A stretch of DNA of 64,000 bases from Amphirosellinia nigrospora (lineage: Eukaryota > Ascomycota > Sordariomycetes > Xylariales > Xylariaceae), in assembly GCA_004123355.1 (NCBI GenBank), contig SCHM01000001.1, positions 13,746,937-13,810,936 on the forward strand, in the 5' to 3' direction. The notes below the pieces were generated by a model that saw nothing but the letters and a program-made list of their open reading frames with translations, did not search any database and had not been told where the DNA came from. The position numbers were made by a program, and so were the translations under genes. Positions within the stretch are counted from its first letter, which is position 1. Every line of letters begins with the position of its first letter. Of this stretch, positions 49,629-60,830 are shown one piece after another.

Positions 49629-51804
49629 ATGGACCGCCGACACCAGGAGAATGCAGGGGCTTCAATCGCGGAGCTTCGTCCCCATTTCGGTAACGACGGC
49701 AATATGGGCTCTAACATCGTCTCGACCTCACCATATAACGACGAACGCCTGTCACGCTCAACTTCACAAGAAGGGGAAGATACCGCCGAGATGATCAACG
49801 AAAAAAAGGAGTATCCGCAGGGCACCCGGCTCATGCTGATTGTGCTGGCTTTAGCTCTGAGTGTTTTCCTCTCCTCCCTGGACATCGTAAGCCGCACACC
49901 ATAAACGCGATTCTTTAGCTAGTAGGACCGAAAGGGCTGACAGAACCTCCCCAAACTTGCAGACGATAGTCGCAACAGCGATCCCAAAGATAACAGATGA
50001 ATTCACCGGTCTAGATAAGGCCGCGTGGTACGGCTCGGCCTTTTTCCTCACGTCGGGCAGCTTCCAGGCGTCGTGGGGCAAGGCATACCGCTACTTCGAT
50101 ATGAAATGGACCTTCATAACGTCTATTGCCGTGTTCGAACTCGGCAGCCTGCTCTGCGGCGTGGCGCCCAACTCGAACGCCTTCATCGTGGGCCGCGCCA
50201 TCGCTGGGTCGGGCGTCGCGGGAATGGGTACCGGTGGTTATAGTATGTAACCCCTGGAGTCTTTTATTGTTCCTTCTGTTACGTTTTAGGAGCGCAGATT
50301 ACCTTGAACAGTATTTTCTGCTCTTAAGGCACCTGCAGGCTCCCGAAATGGAGTCAAACTCTTACCATAGGAGGAAATTACTAACCCCAGGTGGTTGCAG
50401 CCATCATCGCTTACGTTGTTGAGCCGGCCAAGAGGCCTACCTACACCGGCATCATTGGGTTGAGCTACTGTTTTGCTTCTGTCCTGGGTCCGTTGGTTGG
50501 TGGTGCTATTACCACCAGCACTACGTGGAGGTGGTGCTTTTACATTAACCTTCCTATTGGTGCGGTGAGCGTCTCGTCCCAGTACTCACATGCCATTAAT
50601 TATTATATCTCGACATCACGAGGGCTAAACTACAAGTCCCTACTAACATGATAGTAGGTCACGATTTTCATCATATGCTTATTCTTCCACACGCCAGAGG
50701 CCGCTAAACCCACGAAAGCATCATGGAAAGAGAGGTTCTTTCAAGCAGACTTCATCGGCGTCGCGCTAGTCCTCGGTGCGCTGGTATCATACAGTCTCGC
50801 GACCCAGTATGGCGGGCAGACGAAGCCGTGGAATAGTAGCACCGTAATTGGCCTGCTTGTAGGCGCCGTTCTTTTAGTTGGCGCCTTTGCTGTCTGGGAG
50901 TGGTATGCCGGCGAACGTGCCATGATAGTCCCCGCTTGCTGATGAAGCAGCACGTCGGCGTCGGCAGCGCGTTTGCCTTTCTGTTCGCAGGGTCCTACTT
51001 TCTCACGATATACTACCTGCCTATCTACTTCCAGAGCATCGGTATGTGCGGCCTTCTCTCTGATTATTATGTCTCGAATGCTAATATTATGTACTAGACA
51101 ATGCCAGCCCCATTCTCTCCGGCGTAGATACGCTCCCGCTCATCATCGCTTCGACCGTAGGGGTTATCTCGGCTGGGCTATTCATCACTCACACAGGCCA
51201 CGCAATCCTCTGCGGGTCGTGAGTGCCGTCATCGCGACAGTAGGCTCAGGTTTATTATACACGTTGGACATTGGCACCTCGACCGGCAAATGGATTGGAT
51301 TCCAGATCATCGCAGCTCTGGGCTGGGGAGCCGGCTTCCAGATACCGATCATTGTATCGCAAGCATTATCCGACCCCAATGATATCCCCTCCGTCACGGC
51401 TATCATACTCTGTGAGTGCCCCCGTTCCCCTTAAACTAATGAGGATTTAATCAAGTGGCGTTTCAGCTGATTGAGATCTTCACGTTTCAGTTTTTCTTAA
51501 CGTCGGCGGAGGCTTATTGATAAACGCGGCACAGTCAGCATTCGTGAACAGAATCATTGTAACGCTGCCACGGAGTGCGCCGGGTGTCGATCCAAGTCTT
51601 GTCGTCGCCACCGGCGCGTTGCAGCTGCGATCGTTGTTCTCCGAAGACCAGATCCCTGGGATTTTGATTGCATACATGGATGGGCTCAAGACTGCTTTCG
51701 CTATTGCCCTTGCGGCTTGCGGCTCCTCTGTTCTCGTGAGCTTCATTGGAAAGTGGGAGAGACTGAGCCCCGAACAGGCTAAGAGCGGTGGTGGGATGGC
51801 TTGA
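49629..51804 (+). CDS. MFS efflux transporter, DHA2 (14-TM) drug/toxin export family
   Basis: Multi-exon gene from the ATG at 49629. About 75 hydrophilic residues precede TM1 ([19 protein letters not shown]). An intron falls between LDI and [14 protein letters not shown], the TM1 motif of DHA2 proteins. Then come [52 protein letters not shown] and [13 protein letters not shown] (motif C region and TM5-6), [35 protein letters not shown] and the final [15 protein letters not shown]. Family members export cluster products and give self-protection, as with the HC-toxin pump. Frame slips near 50933 (one C short in a C-run) and near 51205 (one A short). Located between P450 and SDR genes, consistent with export of the pathway product. 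Confidence 0.85.
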
Positions 51805-52752
51805 TGAAACTAATCTATTTGGTACGGTAATCGGGCTACTCTTCGATTGGACATGGAACGATGCAGTTGGAGCAAAGTCCTCATTATCGGCCGTATACGT
51901 AGGTCGTTATTATTTGTAGTATATCCTCGCAATCAAAATCAAGAAATTTCATATTCAATGTTAGGTAGTTCAAGCAAACAGTCACATATCCTCACGAGTT
52001 TGCTCTAACAAGTGTTGTACTGTTGAGTCAAAATGTAAATGAGTAGGTACCTTAGTCGGCATCCCCTTAAGTGCGCCTCCGCTCCTTTACAGAAGACCTA
52101 TTTACTAGCAAGCTATATGCATGCACCCATCAAAATTATTAGGTATACAGAAGCCCTGCTGTACCGATCTGTGGATTTTGTACTCATAGCAATCCACCTA
52201 GTGCCCAGGGATGAGAGCTCTGAAAGACTAGGGGAGAATGTTCAGTTTGCTCAGTCCCTAGGTCATTTGATTACATCCACCGGGCAATTCATTGTAAACC
52301 TGGAGAATACTCCGCATGTTTATGCAGGGACGCTTACGCGCTAATCGACCAACTACCCGATCGCTTATGGTAAGGGTATTAGCGGGTCATCATAGGGCTG
52401 ATTGATTACCCGAAGCGGCGGAATCGAATAGCCGATCTGGGGATCTGTGGGTCCTATATGCAGCGGGAAGATCTAATGACCCACAGTGGGTCGGTCCGAC
52501 CCAACTCCCTTCCATGTAGGCAGCCAGGGGCATGTACCTAAGTACCTAGTAAGGGACCTCTTGAATGTGACCGAGGGACCTACATACAACTCCGCCACTG
52601 TCTTTGGACCTTTTCCTCAACCTGTTTCCTGGCATATGATTTCAGGCTGCTGCTCTATTTATAATGTATAATTTCATTGCAGTCAATACCGCCTCACAAA
52701 TCGAAGACGCCAACGCAAAAACATCGAGTCTCCCTCCTGTCCTTCAACAATC
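51805..52752. other. Intergenic
   Basis: No gene supported; the open frame at 52039-52344 has no recognisable features. Promoter of the SDR gene is presumably in the last 200 bp. Confidence 0.35.
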
Positions 52753-53729
52753 ATGCTTAAGAAAACAGTCCTCATCACCGGCTGCAGCGACGGCGGCATA
52801 GGCTCGACTCTAGCGAAGCAATTCGCCGCGCGCGGATACCAGGTGTACGCAACAGTGCGCACACCTTCCAAGGCCGCCGCGCTGCAGGGCGTCAGCGGCA
52901 TCGACATCCTCGAGCTAGAGGTCACATCGCAGGAGTCCATCGCCGCGTGCGCCGCCGAGGTCGACCGACGTACGGGCGGCTCGCTCGACGTCCTCGTCAA
53001 CAATGCCGGCGCCGATTTCGTTGTGCCCTTCCTGGACGTCAAGATAGAAGAGGCCAAGAAGCTCTTCGACGTCAATGTCTTTAGCATCATCATGGTCACG
53101 CAGGCGTTTGGTCCCATGCTCATCAAGTCCAAGGGCTGCGTGGCGAATTTCAGTTCCATTGCCGGCGAGATGCCGCTGTGCTGGTCCAGTGAGTCAACCC
53201 CGTCTCTTCCCTTCCGCTTACTCTGCCGTCCATTTCGCGTCCTTGTTCCCATCTTTGAGTGAGGTCGCGGCTGCGGGTGGAGAAAGCAAACTGACGTCGG
53301 AATCACCCTTGGGCAGGTATTTACGTAAGCTCGAAGGCAGCCTCGAAGCACCTGAGCGAGTGCCTCCGAACCGAGCTGGCGCCGCTGGGAGTGCGCGTGA
53401 TAACGGTCGTCGTGGGCGCGGTGCACACTCCCATCCACCAGCGTGCCGGCGAGCTCGATATGCCGCCGACGTCGTATTACCAGAATCTAAGGGACCATAT
53501 AAATGAGGTGCGCAAGGGTACGACGAAGCCCGGCGCCGTCGACCCTGAGACCGTGTGTAGGGGGCTCATCGCAGATATCACAGGCGGCAAAAGCGGTGTC
53601 GTCTGGCGCGGGGGAACTTCCAGTGCTGTGCGCTTGTTGAGTTGGATCTCGCCTGCGGGTGTTTGGGACTCTATCGTTAATAATGGGCGTGGCCTTGAGA
53701 AAGTTATTCGACCTGCTGATTTGAAGTGA
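52753..53729 (+). CDS. Short-chain dehydrogenase/reductase, AYR1-like, intact
   Basis: Two exons, 52753-53188 and 53317-53729, intron of 128 bp (GTGAGT..GGCAG), 282 residues, no frame break. Classical SDR: Rossmann motif LITGCSDGGIG, then VLVNNAGADF, the catalytic Ser in NFSSIAGE, and the active-site pair in SIYVSSKAA (YxxxK), which is created exactly across the splice junction. The wording GCSDGGIGSTLAKQFAARGY matches the 1-acyl-dihydroxyacetone-phosphate reductase (Ayr1) subgroup, which is NADPH-dependent and often recruited into fungal clusters as a ketoreductase. The C-terminal part (LLSWISPAGVWDSIV) includes the membrane-associated segment usual in this subgroup. Substrate unknown; a keto group of the polyketide is a fair guess. 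Confidence 0.92.
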
Positions 53730-54530
53730 AAACGGAGCTGTTTTGGCCTGCGCTTTCGATATTGCGAAGTTATTGGGTTTTGTTCATTATGCATAATTAC
53801 TTAACTTGCCCATAACATCTTCTTCTCTACACGTATTCTTTAGCAGGTTGGGCGGCACGGGCACTATACCCTCTACAACACCCGAATCAGGCTCTATTTT
53901 ATTGTTTTTAATGATAGCATACAGTATGTATTTTATTTGATTTTGAAATTTGAAGACCGAAGCTTTGTATGAGTCACGCATGCACGTAATTCACGCACAT
54001 GGGTTGTCCAAACACTACTCTTCGAAAATACCCCCAGCAACTATATCGGATGTCTGTTCAGTGATCCGAAGAACAGACCCTTATTCGTTAGTGTAAATAG
54101 GCAATATCCTATAGGAAATGACTTCGTGAGGTGTTGTCTATAATAACTGATATGATTTCTCACGTGGTATTGCGATATTGCTTCTGGTCAATGATGACGG
54201 TATCTTGCATGCTGACGGATTGTCAGCATTGGAATTTGCTGACATGGGCTGATGGTTGCTCGCTTGAATCCCACATGCGGAATTGCACTAGGAACTATGT
54301 AAGTATATTTTTGTTACACACCATATCGTCCACAAGACGTGGGAAATATGGCATGGTCAGTATCGACCATTAAATAGACCATTAAGCAACACCCTCCAAC
54401 TCATCAAGGGGCGTATGTGAGGCCATTGAAACAGCGCGTAACGATTCCTTTCGCCGAGAAACCGCGCAAACTCTCAAATCGTGATTGAGCTCAACGTCAA
54501 CTCGACCGACTGATTGGAAGCACAGCAAAC
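53730..54530. other. Intergenic
   Basis: 800 bp, no gene supported. Contains the promoter of the second FAD-linked oxidase; no motif recognised. Confidence 0.35.
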
Positions 54531-56276
54531 ATGGGCAACTTCTTTTCAAAACCAATAATATCCGAAACCCTCCGAAAAGCTGGGATTCAAGTCCTAACTC
54601 CCGATCAACCCGAATATGAGGAGAGAAATAGGAGCTATTGGTCCAACAGCGCTAAGCTACTCCCAAAATGCATAGTCCGCCCGAGGAATGCCCATGAGGT
54701 GTCGATAGTCACCAAGCAACTGGTAGCCGCCAGCGAAAGATTCGCAGTGCGCAGCGGCGGCCACACAAACTGGGCCGGGTCCAACAACATCCAAGACGGC
54801 GTCACCATTGACCTCGAACGTCTCGACTGGGTTCACTACGACCCGGCTTCCGAGACAGTCAACATCGGCCCCGGCGGGCGCTGGCGCGACGTCTACGCCC
54901 GGCTCGCGGCGCATGATCGCGTCGTCGCTGGCGGCCGAGAGGGCAACGTCGGGGTCGCGGGCCTCATCCTCGGCGGCGGGAACACTTTCTACACGGCGCG
55001 TCACGGTTTCGCTTGCGACAACGTCGTGTCCTTCGAGGTGGTCCTTGCCGATGGGCGGGTCGTCACGGCTTCTGCTGAGAATGCCGCCGCTGCGAATAGC
55101 GATCTGTTTTGGGCGCTTAAGGGCGGCGGTAACAACTTTGGGATCGTGACGAATTTTCGTATGCGCGCTATCCGGAGTGGTCCTATCTGGGGTGGGCTTA
55201 TATTCTATCCGCCTCAAGTCACGCCTGCTGTCGCGGACGCTTTGGTTGAGTTTACCGGGGGCATTCGGGGCGATGTTGATAGTAATATGCTTTGTTTTTT
55301 TGCTTATACGGGTAAGCCCCTTTCACATAAGCCTTCTAACACTCCACAAGATGTGAGCGTCATGAGTTGGTAACTGATAATGAGTGACAGTCAGTCTACA
55401 AGAATGAGCATTCTCACCTGGCGTGAATACGGGACTGCGATGTGTACTAACGATGGTGCTTGAAGCCTCAATTTAAAGGTCTCGGCATCGCAACCTTTTT
55501 CGTACAGACAGCTGGTATCGAAAATGCGCCGGCATACAAAAAGTTCTTGGGTTTACCATCAATCATGAGTACATGCAAAAAGACAACCCTTGTCGATCTG
55601 GTCTCTGCTCCTCAAAACAACCTGCCAACAGACTACCAGTAAGTGCTTCCTTAACGCTTGGTATTTGCCCACGTTCTGTTCTGTAGACATGTCTCACTTG
55701 GTGTTGCATATACTCACTCTTTACTGACAACCCCACCCTTGTCTGCGTATACAGCGATATCTGGTTCACAGCCACCTTCAAGAACGACGCAAGGATAGTA
55801 AAGAAAGCCGCCGATTTACACGAGACCCTGGTGGCCGAGCTGCAAGCCTACGTGCCAGACGGCGACTTCTGGACACAATGCCTCTTCCAGCCCCTGCCGA
55901 AACTCTTCGGCGAGAACTCTGCTAGATCCGGAAGCAACGCGATGGGCGTAGAGCGACAAACCGCCGATGGTCTATTGTTCCAAGCTGCCGTGATGGTAAG
56001 AACGCCAGAACAGGAGGCCTTCGCTTACCCGAAGATCAAGGCTTGGATCGACGCGGTTAAGGCATTCGCGGCCACTGAGATTGAGCCTGAGGACGGCGGT
56101 GGTTTGCTGGATTGGACTTATCTGAATTATGCAGATGGAAGCCAGGATCCGCTTGTAGTTATGGGTCTGAGAATATAGCGAAGCTCAGGACCATTGCTGT
56201 TAAGTATGATCCGAATGGCGTCTTTCAAAATCTTTGTCCTGGAGGCTTCAAAGTCGTAAGAAGTTCGACGACATAA
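54531..56276 (+). CDS. FAD-linked oxidoreductase (PCMH/BBE type), intracellular, monocovalent FAD
   Basis: The ATG at 54531 opens MGNFFSKPIISETLRKAG, with no signal peptide. The PCMH FAD domain follows: VRPRNAHEVSIVTKQL, the FAD-linking His in RSGGHTNWAGSNN, NIGPGGRWRDVYARL, and VAGGREGNVGVAGLILGGG. At the place where bicovalent enzymes have Cys there is Arg, so one covalent link is expected. Then ALKGGGNNFGIVTNFRM and the substrate domain over two more exons (introns about 55313-55465 and 55641-55754). The C-terminus IAVKYDPNGVFQNLCPGGFK ends at the TAA at 56274-56276, reached after one frame slip near 56158. The layout resembles fungal 6-hydroxynicotine-oxidase-like cluster enzymes such as the solanapyrone synthase type, which oxidise an alcohol and promote a cycloaddition; that function is only a possibility here. 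Confidence 0.85.
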
Positions 56277-58399
56277 CAACTTGTAAACAATGCCCTGATC
56301 ATTGTCCAAAGTCTGGAAATAAACGAGAAGAAGGATAACAGTTAATATATGCCGCGTTTTAGCTGTTCATAATAGTTGGCGGGTTATTAGGCTATATTGC
56401 TACAACCGTATCTTTTAAGTAGAGAGTAACGATCCATTGCTCCGACGTTTGTACCAAAGCCAACTGGGGTTTCAAGGAGCGCCTCTTAATCACTGGTAGA
56501 TGAAACAGGAGTTTACTTAATCGCCGATATAAATAGGAATTCAAAGCAATATTGATAGCTAAGAAACTTAGTTCAGGGCGTGACTAGATATATAGGAAGA
56601 TCTTATCACTACCTAGTATATAGAGAATTAAACTTGAGCACTTGGTTTCATTCTCACAAACCCGTTAAGCCGGTCTTCGGAGTTATAACATAAATATGAG
56701 TAGCTCCGATTAACCAGTATTCCATCAACGCCAAATGTTTTACATCATGCAAGTACTTTTAGGCAACCGTAGGGGTCAGTCACCCCATGACTATAAAGCT
56801 ACGCGCAACTCTAGTATTAGCGCCAAACGGTAGCGACTTGGTTAAGCAAAAGCCTAATGTTGTCATAATTTCCATTGATGTGGTTTATCTCTAGCGATTA
56901 TTCAACTTCCACTACATAAAATGTTTAAGGTCTATTTTATCTCACTTTTATATTCCGAATTTATTATAATATTAAGAACTTGGTTCGAGAGCTTAAGCTA
57001 ACTTATTATGCGGGTTATAATAGTATAGTTTACCTTGTAGCTGTTAGGCTTTTGTTTTTTTATTAGTAGGTTAACTTTACTAGTGTATTATATTAAAAGA
57101 AATAAAACCGTTAAGCTTTTAAGTTATGTTACTTTTTTTGCTTTAAATAATGTTGCTTTTATTTAGGTTACTTTTTTTTCCTTTTTTTTTACCTTTTTCG
57201 TAAAATACCGTAAGTTTACTAGTTATACGTATAAAAGTATAATAATAAAAAAGTTTAATAAAAAAGTTATAACTAATAAACGTTATTTTTAATAATATGT
57301 TAATAAAACTTAGCTAATATTTTTATAATAATTAATATTAATATAATATTCGTACATAATAAATAAAAAGTTTTTTTATATATTTATATTTATTTTTTAT
57401 TTATTTAATGTTTATTGTTTACGAAATTAATATATAGTTACGGCTTTTTAAAAAAACTATTATAAAAAAAAACTTTTATTTTTTTTTTAATTAATATAAA
57501 CTTTAATACAATTATTTCGTACTAAATATATTTTATAATAATTGCTAATCGGCATAATATTTAAATAACTATAAAGCTTTATTAAATAACTATAATCGGA
57601 AAAAAATCTAAAATATTAGAAATTTAAAAGCAATATATAAATAGCTAAGCTAAGTACGCTTATATTACTTATTATAACGGTTATTATAATATATATAGCA
57701 TTTATGCTGTGAGGGCGCTAGGTTAGAGTACCACGGGGTTCTAGTAAACACTGCGACCGTCACGAACTCGGGACTTTTATACGATTTCTAGGTGCATTAT
57801 CTGTTTAAAAAACAGTCACGATGATAGTTATATATACCTAGCTTTGTTCTGTATCTAGAAAAGGACAAGTAAGATCTGCATGCTTGTATTTATATGTACA
57901 TATGTATAATGGCCAAGATACGGGTAGACTAGAACATTCAAGTCCAAGAACGCTTAATACCTACCTAGGTATATACTTAAACCTGTGCTAGCTGGCGTAT
58001 ATTTGGTCATAAATCTATAATAGAAAGCTTTGCCGGCTAGTATTAGTTCAATAAATCGTTTAACTTTGTACTTAGGTATATATTACTTTTGTTTCCATTG
58101 GCATAAGTTCCAACTTAGCTATTTTTCAACGCGTTTTCGACTACCTAGGTTAACACTTTATCCCATACATTATTACGCTTTCTCTTAGGTATTTATCAGC
58201 TCTAAGGTTTTCTCTAGCAATCGTCTGCCAGACCTATAATGCACTACTACGTCCGATATATTGATGCGGCGATCTTGTTCCCCCAGCCCCCCATTATTTA
58301 GGCCTATTTCGTTTGTCCCGTTAAATATCCTTACCTAGGTAGGTATTTCAACGACTCTTTAATTGTAAGTTATTAATGTCTTTTCGAAACTGGTCCCGG
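56277..58399. other. AT-rich subtelomeric block, RIP-like
   Basis: No gene. From about 56870 to 57710 the sequence is almost pure A/T, in sharp contrast with the cluster. 57715-58400 is less extreme and holds several CCTAGG palindromes (near 57962, 58143, 58333). I read this as the start of the RIP-affected chromosome end. Confidence 0.6.
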
Positions 58400-59240
58400 A
58401 TCTCTTGCAAGATAACCCCCAGATGATTGGTCCCCTAATCCTCTCGTGATCCTTTAGCATTCGTTCTGCCAGTTTCTTTGGTATCCTAATACCCTAGTAG
58501 TCGTCCGTTGGGCTTGCGAAAATCAAATCTTGTCGACCAGTCCTTAGCAAAGCTCGTTTGATTGTACTAAAAGTATTTGCGTGCGAGAACTTGAGGAGGT
58601 TGGCTTGTTTGACGATCTGTTTAGCGTAGCGATCCCAGGTTTGTTCGTCGAATCCTGCTACTTTAAGTCCTAATTCTATCGCTTTTTGTGGTGCGTCGGT
58701 CTGTATGATCTGGTACGCAGTGTTTCTGTCTCCAAATATTGCTGCTTTGCGCTACTGCACGTAGTGCTTTGCTGTCCGAAACCAGACCTTTTTATATTTA
58801 GGGTCCTACAGCACCTAAAGACCTTTCTACTGTTGGCTTAAAAAGGACGTGTTTTCGTTAGTGTTGCTATTGTAGAATAGGATAGGGCTATTACTACGAA
58901 AGTTTATTTGCTGGTATCGGATGATAAAAGCTTGCGATAACTTGCTAAACTTTTTTATTTTAGGCGCCGACTAATTGGTTAACGCGGGCTCGCTGGCGCT
59001 TCCCCCGAGATCTTGGTGAACTGTATACTGCCTATCTGCTCGTTAGTCGACATCTTTATGGGAGACGTTATTAGAGTTAAAGTTAGACCCGGAGCCAAAG
59101 TTAGAGCTAGAGTCGGAGCTAAAGTCGAAGTCGGAGTCAGAGTTAGAATGTTCTTTATATATAAACTCGGAGTTGTCATCTTGCTTTAACTAGATAGCTT
59201 TGCCCTTGCCTTTGTCCTCCTTGTTCTTAGTTTTATTCGT
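58400..59240 (-). pseudogene. NADAR-domain protein remnant, RIP-damaged
   Basis: On the minus strand one reading frame stays open in sense for about 260 codons apart from isolated stop codons. It starts with a Lys-rich then Ser/Asp/Asn-rich linker (NSDSDFDFSSDSSS), then matches the NADAR (YbiA-like, ADP-ribose/riboflavin-intermediate N-glycosidase) fold: ILFYNSN, KVWFRTAKHYVQ, RKAAIFGDRNTAYQIIQTD, ELGLKVAGFDEQTWDRY, LLKFSHANTF, ALLRTGRQDLIFASPTDDY, GIRIPKKLAERML. Every stop (TAA or TAG) stands where Gln or Trp is expected, for instance right after TDDY where the family has W-G-I. These are the C-to-T and G-to-A products of RIP, not indels. Family members remove NAD-derived or toxic nucleotide intermediates; this copy is dead. 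Confidence 0.65.
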
Positions 59241-60179
59241 AAGTTATGGTTAGATATAAACAAGCTATCCTTTAATATCAAACCTGAATTTAGACTAGCG
59301 TTCCTTTTTAGGTATAGTAATACGATTTAAGTATAGTGGCTTTTTTCTTTTATAATATCTATTCGAAATAATTTTTCTTATAAAATTTATATATTATTAT
59401 TAAATAAATATATTTTTATATTTTATTTTAATTCTTATTTTTATTTATTTTTTTCTGTTTTTAATATAAGCAATAAATCTATTTTTTTTTTAGCTATATT
59501 TATTATAGTAGCTATTTTATTTTATTTTTAATTCTACTTTTTTTTTTTATTTAGAGTAATTTTTTTTAAAAATAAATTATTTTATTTTATACTATGCTTT
59601 TTATAGTTTAGTGTATTTTTTTATATTTTATAAAATATAAAACCTATTTATTATATTTTTTATAGTTTAATATATTTTTTTATATTTTAAAAATATAAAA
59701 CCTATTTATTACGCTTTTTATAGTTTAGTGTATTTTTTTATATTTAAAAATATAAACTTATTATAAACCTATTTATATCCGCTAGGACCTGCTTATATAC
59801 GCGTGGCCCCGCTTATATATAAGTCCTAAAAATAATACCTGCTTTTTATTTTGTTATATATTATAAGTTAATAAAAAATAGAGCTAAAAACTAGGCTAAA
59901 GCTTAATAAAATAGCTAATTATTTTTTAAAAATTAAAATAACGAATTATAGCTTTTTTTAACCGAATTGTTAACTTAATCGTAACTGTATAAATAAAAAT
60001 TCTATATTTTTATTTTTTATAGACTTGTACTAAAATTTACTTATATATAAAGTTTTTTTTATTTTTAAATTTATAACCGAAGTATTTTTTAATAAAGTTT
60101 TTAAAAGCTTTTTAATAGTACTAGAACTAAAAAATAAATATAAAATTAACTAAGTTATAAATTTATATATACTTTTATA

Positions 60180-60830
60180 TAGCTTTTTAAACTTTTATTT
60201 TATCCTTATTTAAGGTCCTTTAATTTATTTACGCGGATATTAAGCTATATAATATTATTAAATAAATTTTTAAAACTTGTTTACTTTTAAAATCTATTTT
60301 AAATTAATAAATTCGTAATATTAAATATTTCTTATTTTAATATTGCTTTTTAAACTTTTTATTTTACTCTTACCTAAAGTCCTTTAGATTATTTATATAG
60401 ATATTAAGCTATATAATATTATTAAATAAATTCTTAAAGTTTGCTTACTTTTAAAGTTTATTTTAAATTAATAAATTTATAATATTAAATATTTTTTATT
60501 TTAATATAACTTTTTATACTTTTTTTTTTTATTTTTACTTAAAGTCTTTTAATTTATTTATAAAATATTAAGCTATATAATACTACTAAATAAATTTTTA
60601 AAGCTTATTTACTTTTAAAGTTTATTTTAAATTAATAAATTTATAATATTAAATATTTTTTATTTTAATATTATTTTTAAACTTTTTATTTTATTTTTAT
60701 TTAAGGTTTTTTAATTTATTTATATAAATATTAAGCTATATAATATTATTAAATAAATTTTTAAAGCTTATTTACCTTTAAAGTTCTTTTAAAGCTAGTA
60801 AATTATAATATTAAATATTTTTTATTTTAG
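60180..60830. repeat. Nested array: four units of about 160 bp within copy 1
   Basis: Four tandem units begin near 60187, 60352, 60513 and 60672. Each contains AGCTATATAATA followed by TTAAATTAATAAATT and ATATTAAATATTT. Units differ mainly by transitions and small indels. Confidence 0.7.

Noticed and set aside
24868-56276. Assignment of the cluster to solanapyrone, alternapyrone or HC-toxin biosynthesis
   Set aside because: Single features agree (FAD oxidase, three P450s, bANK factor), but no O-methyltransferase or NRPS is present and the PKS methyltransferase is degenerate, so none fits as a whole.
59800-59850. Possible tRNA or structured RNA in the repeat (GC-richer patch with ACGCGTGGCCCCG)
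   Set aside because: No cloverleaf can be drawn; the patch is just a less-mutated part of the repeat, with a counterpart at about 62080.
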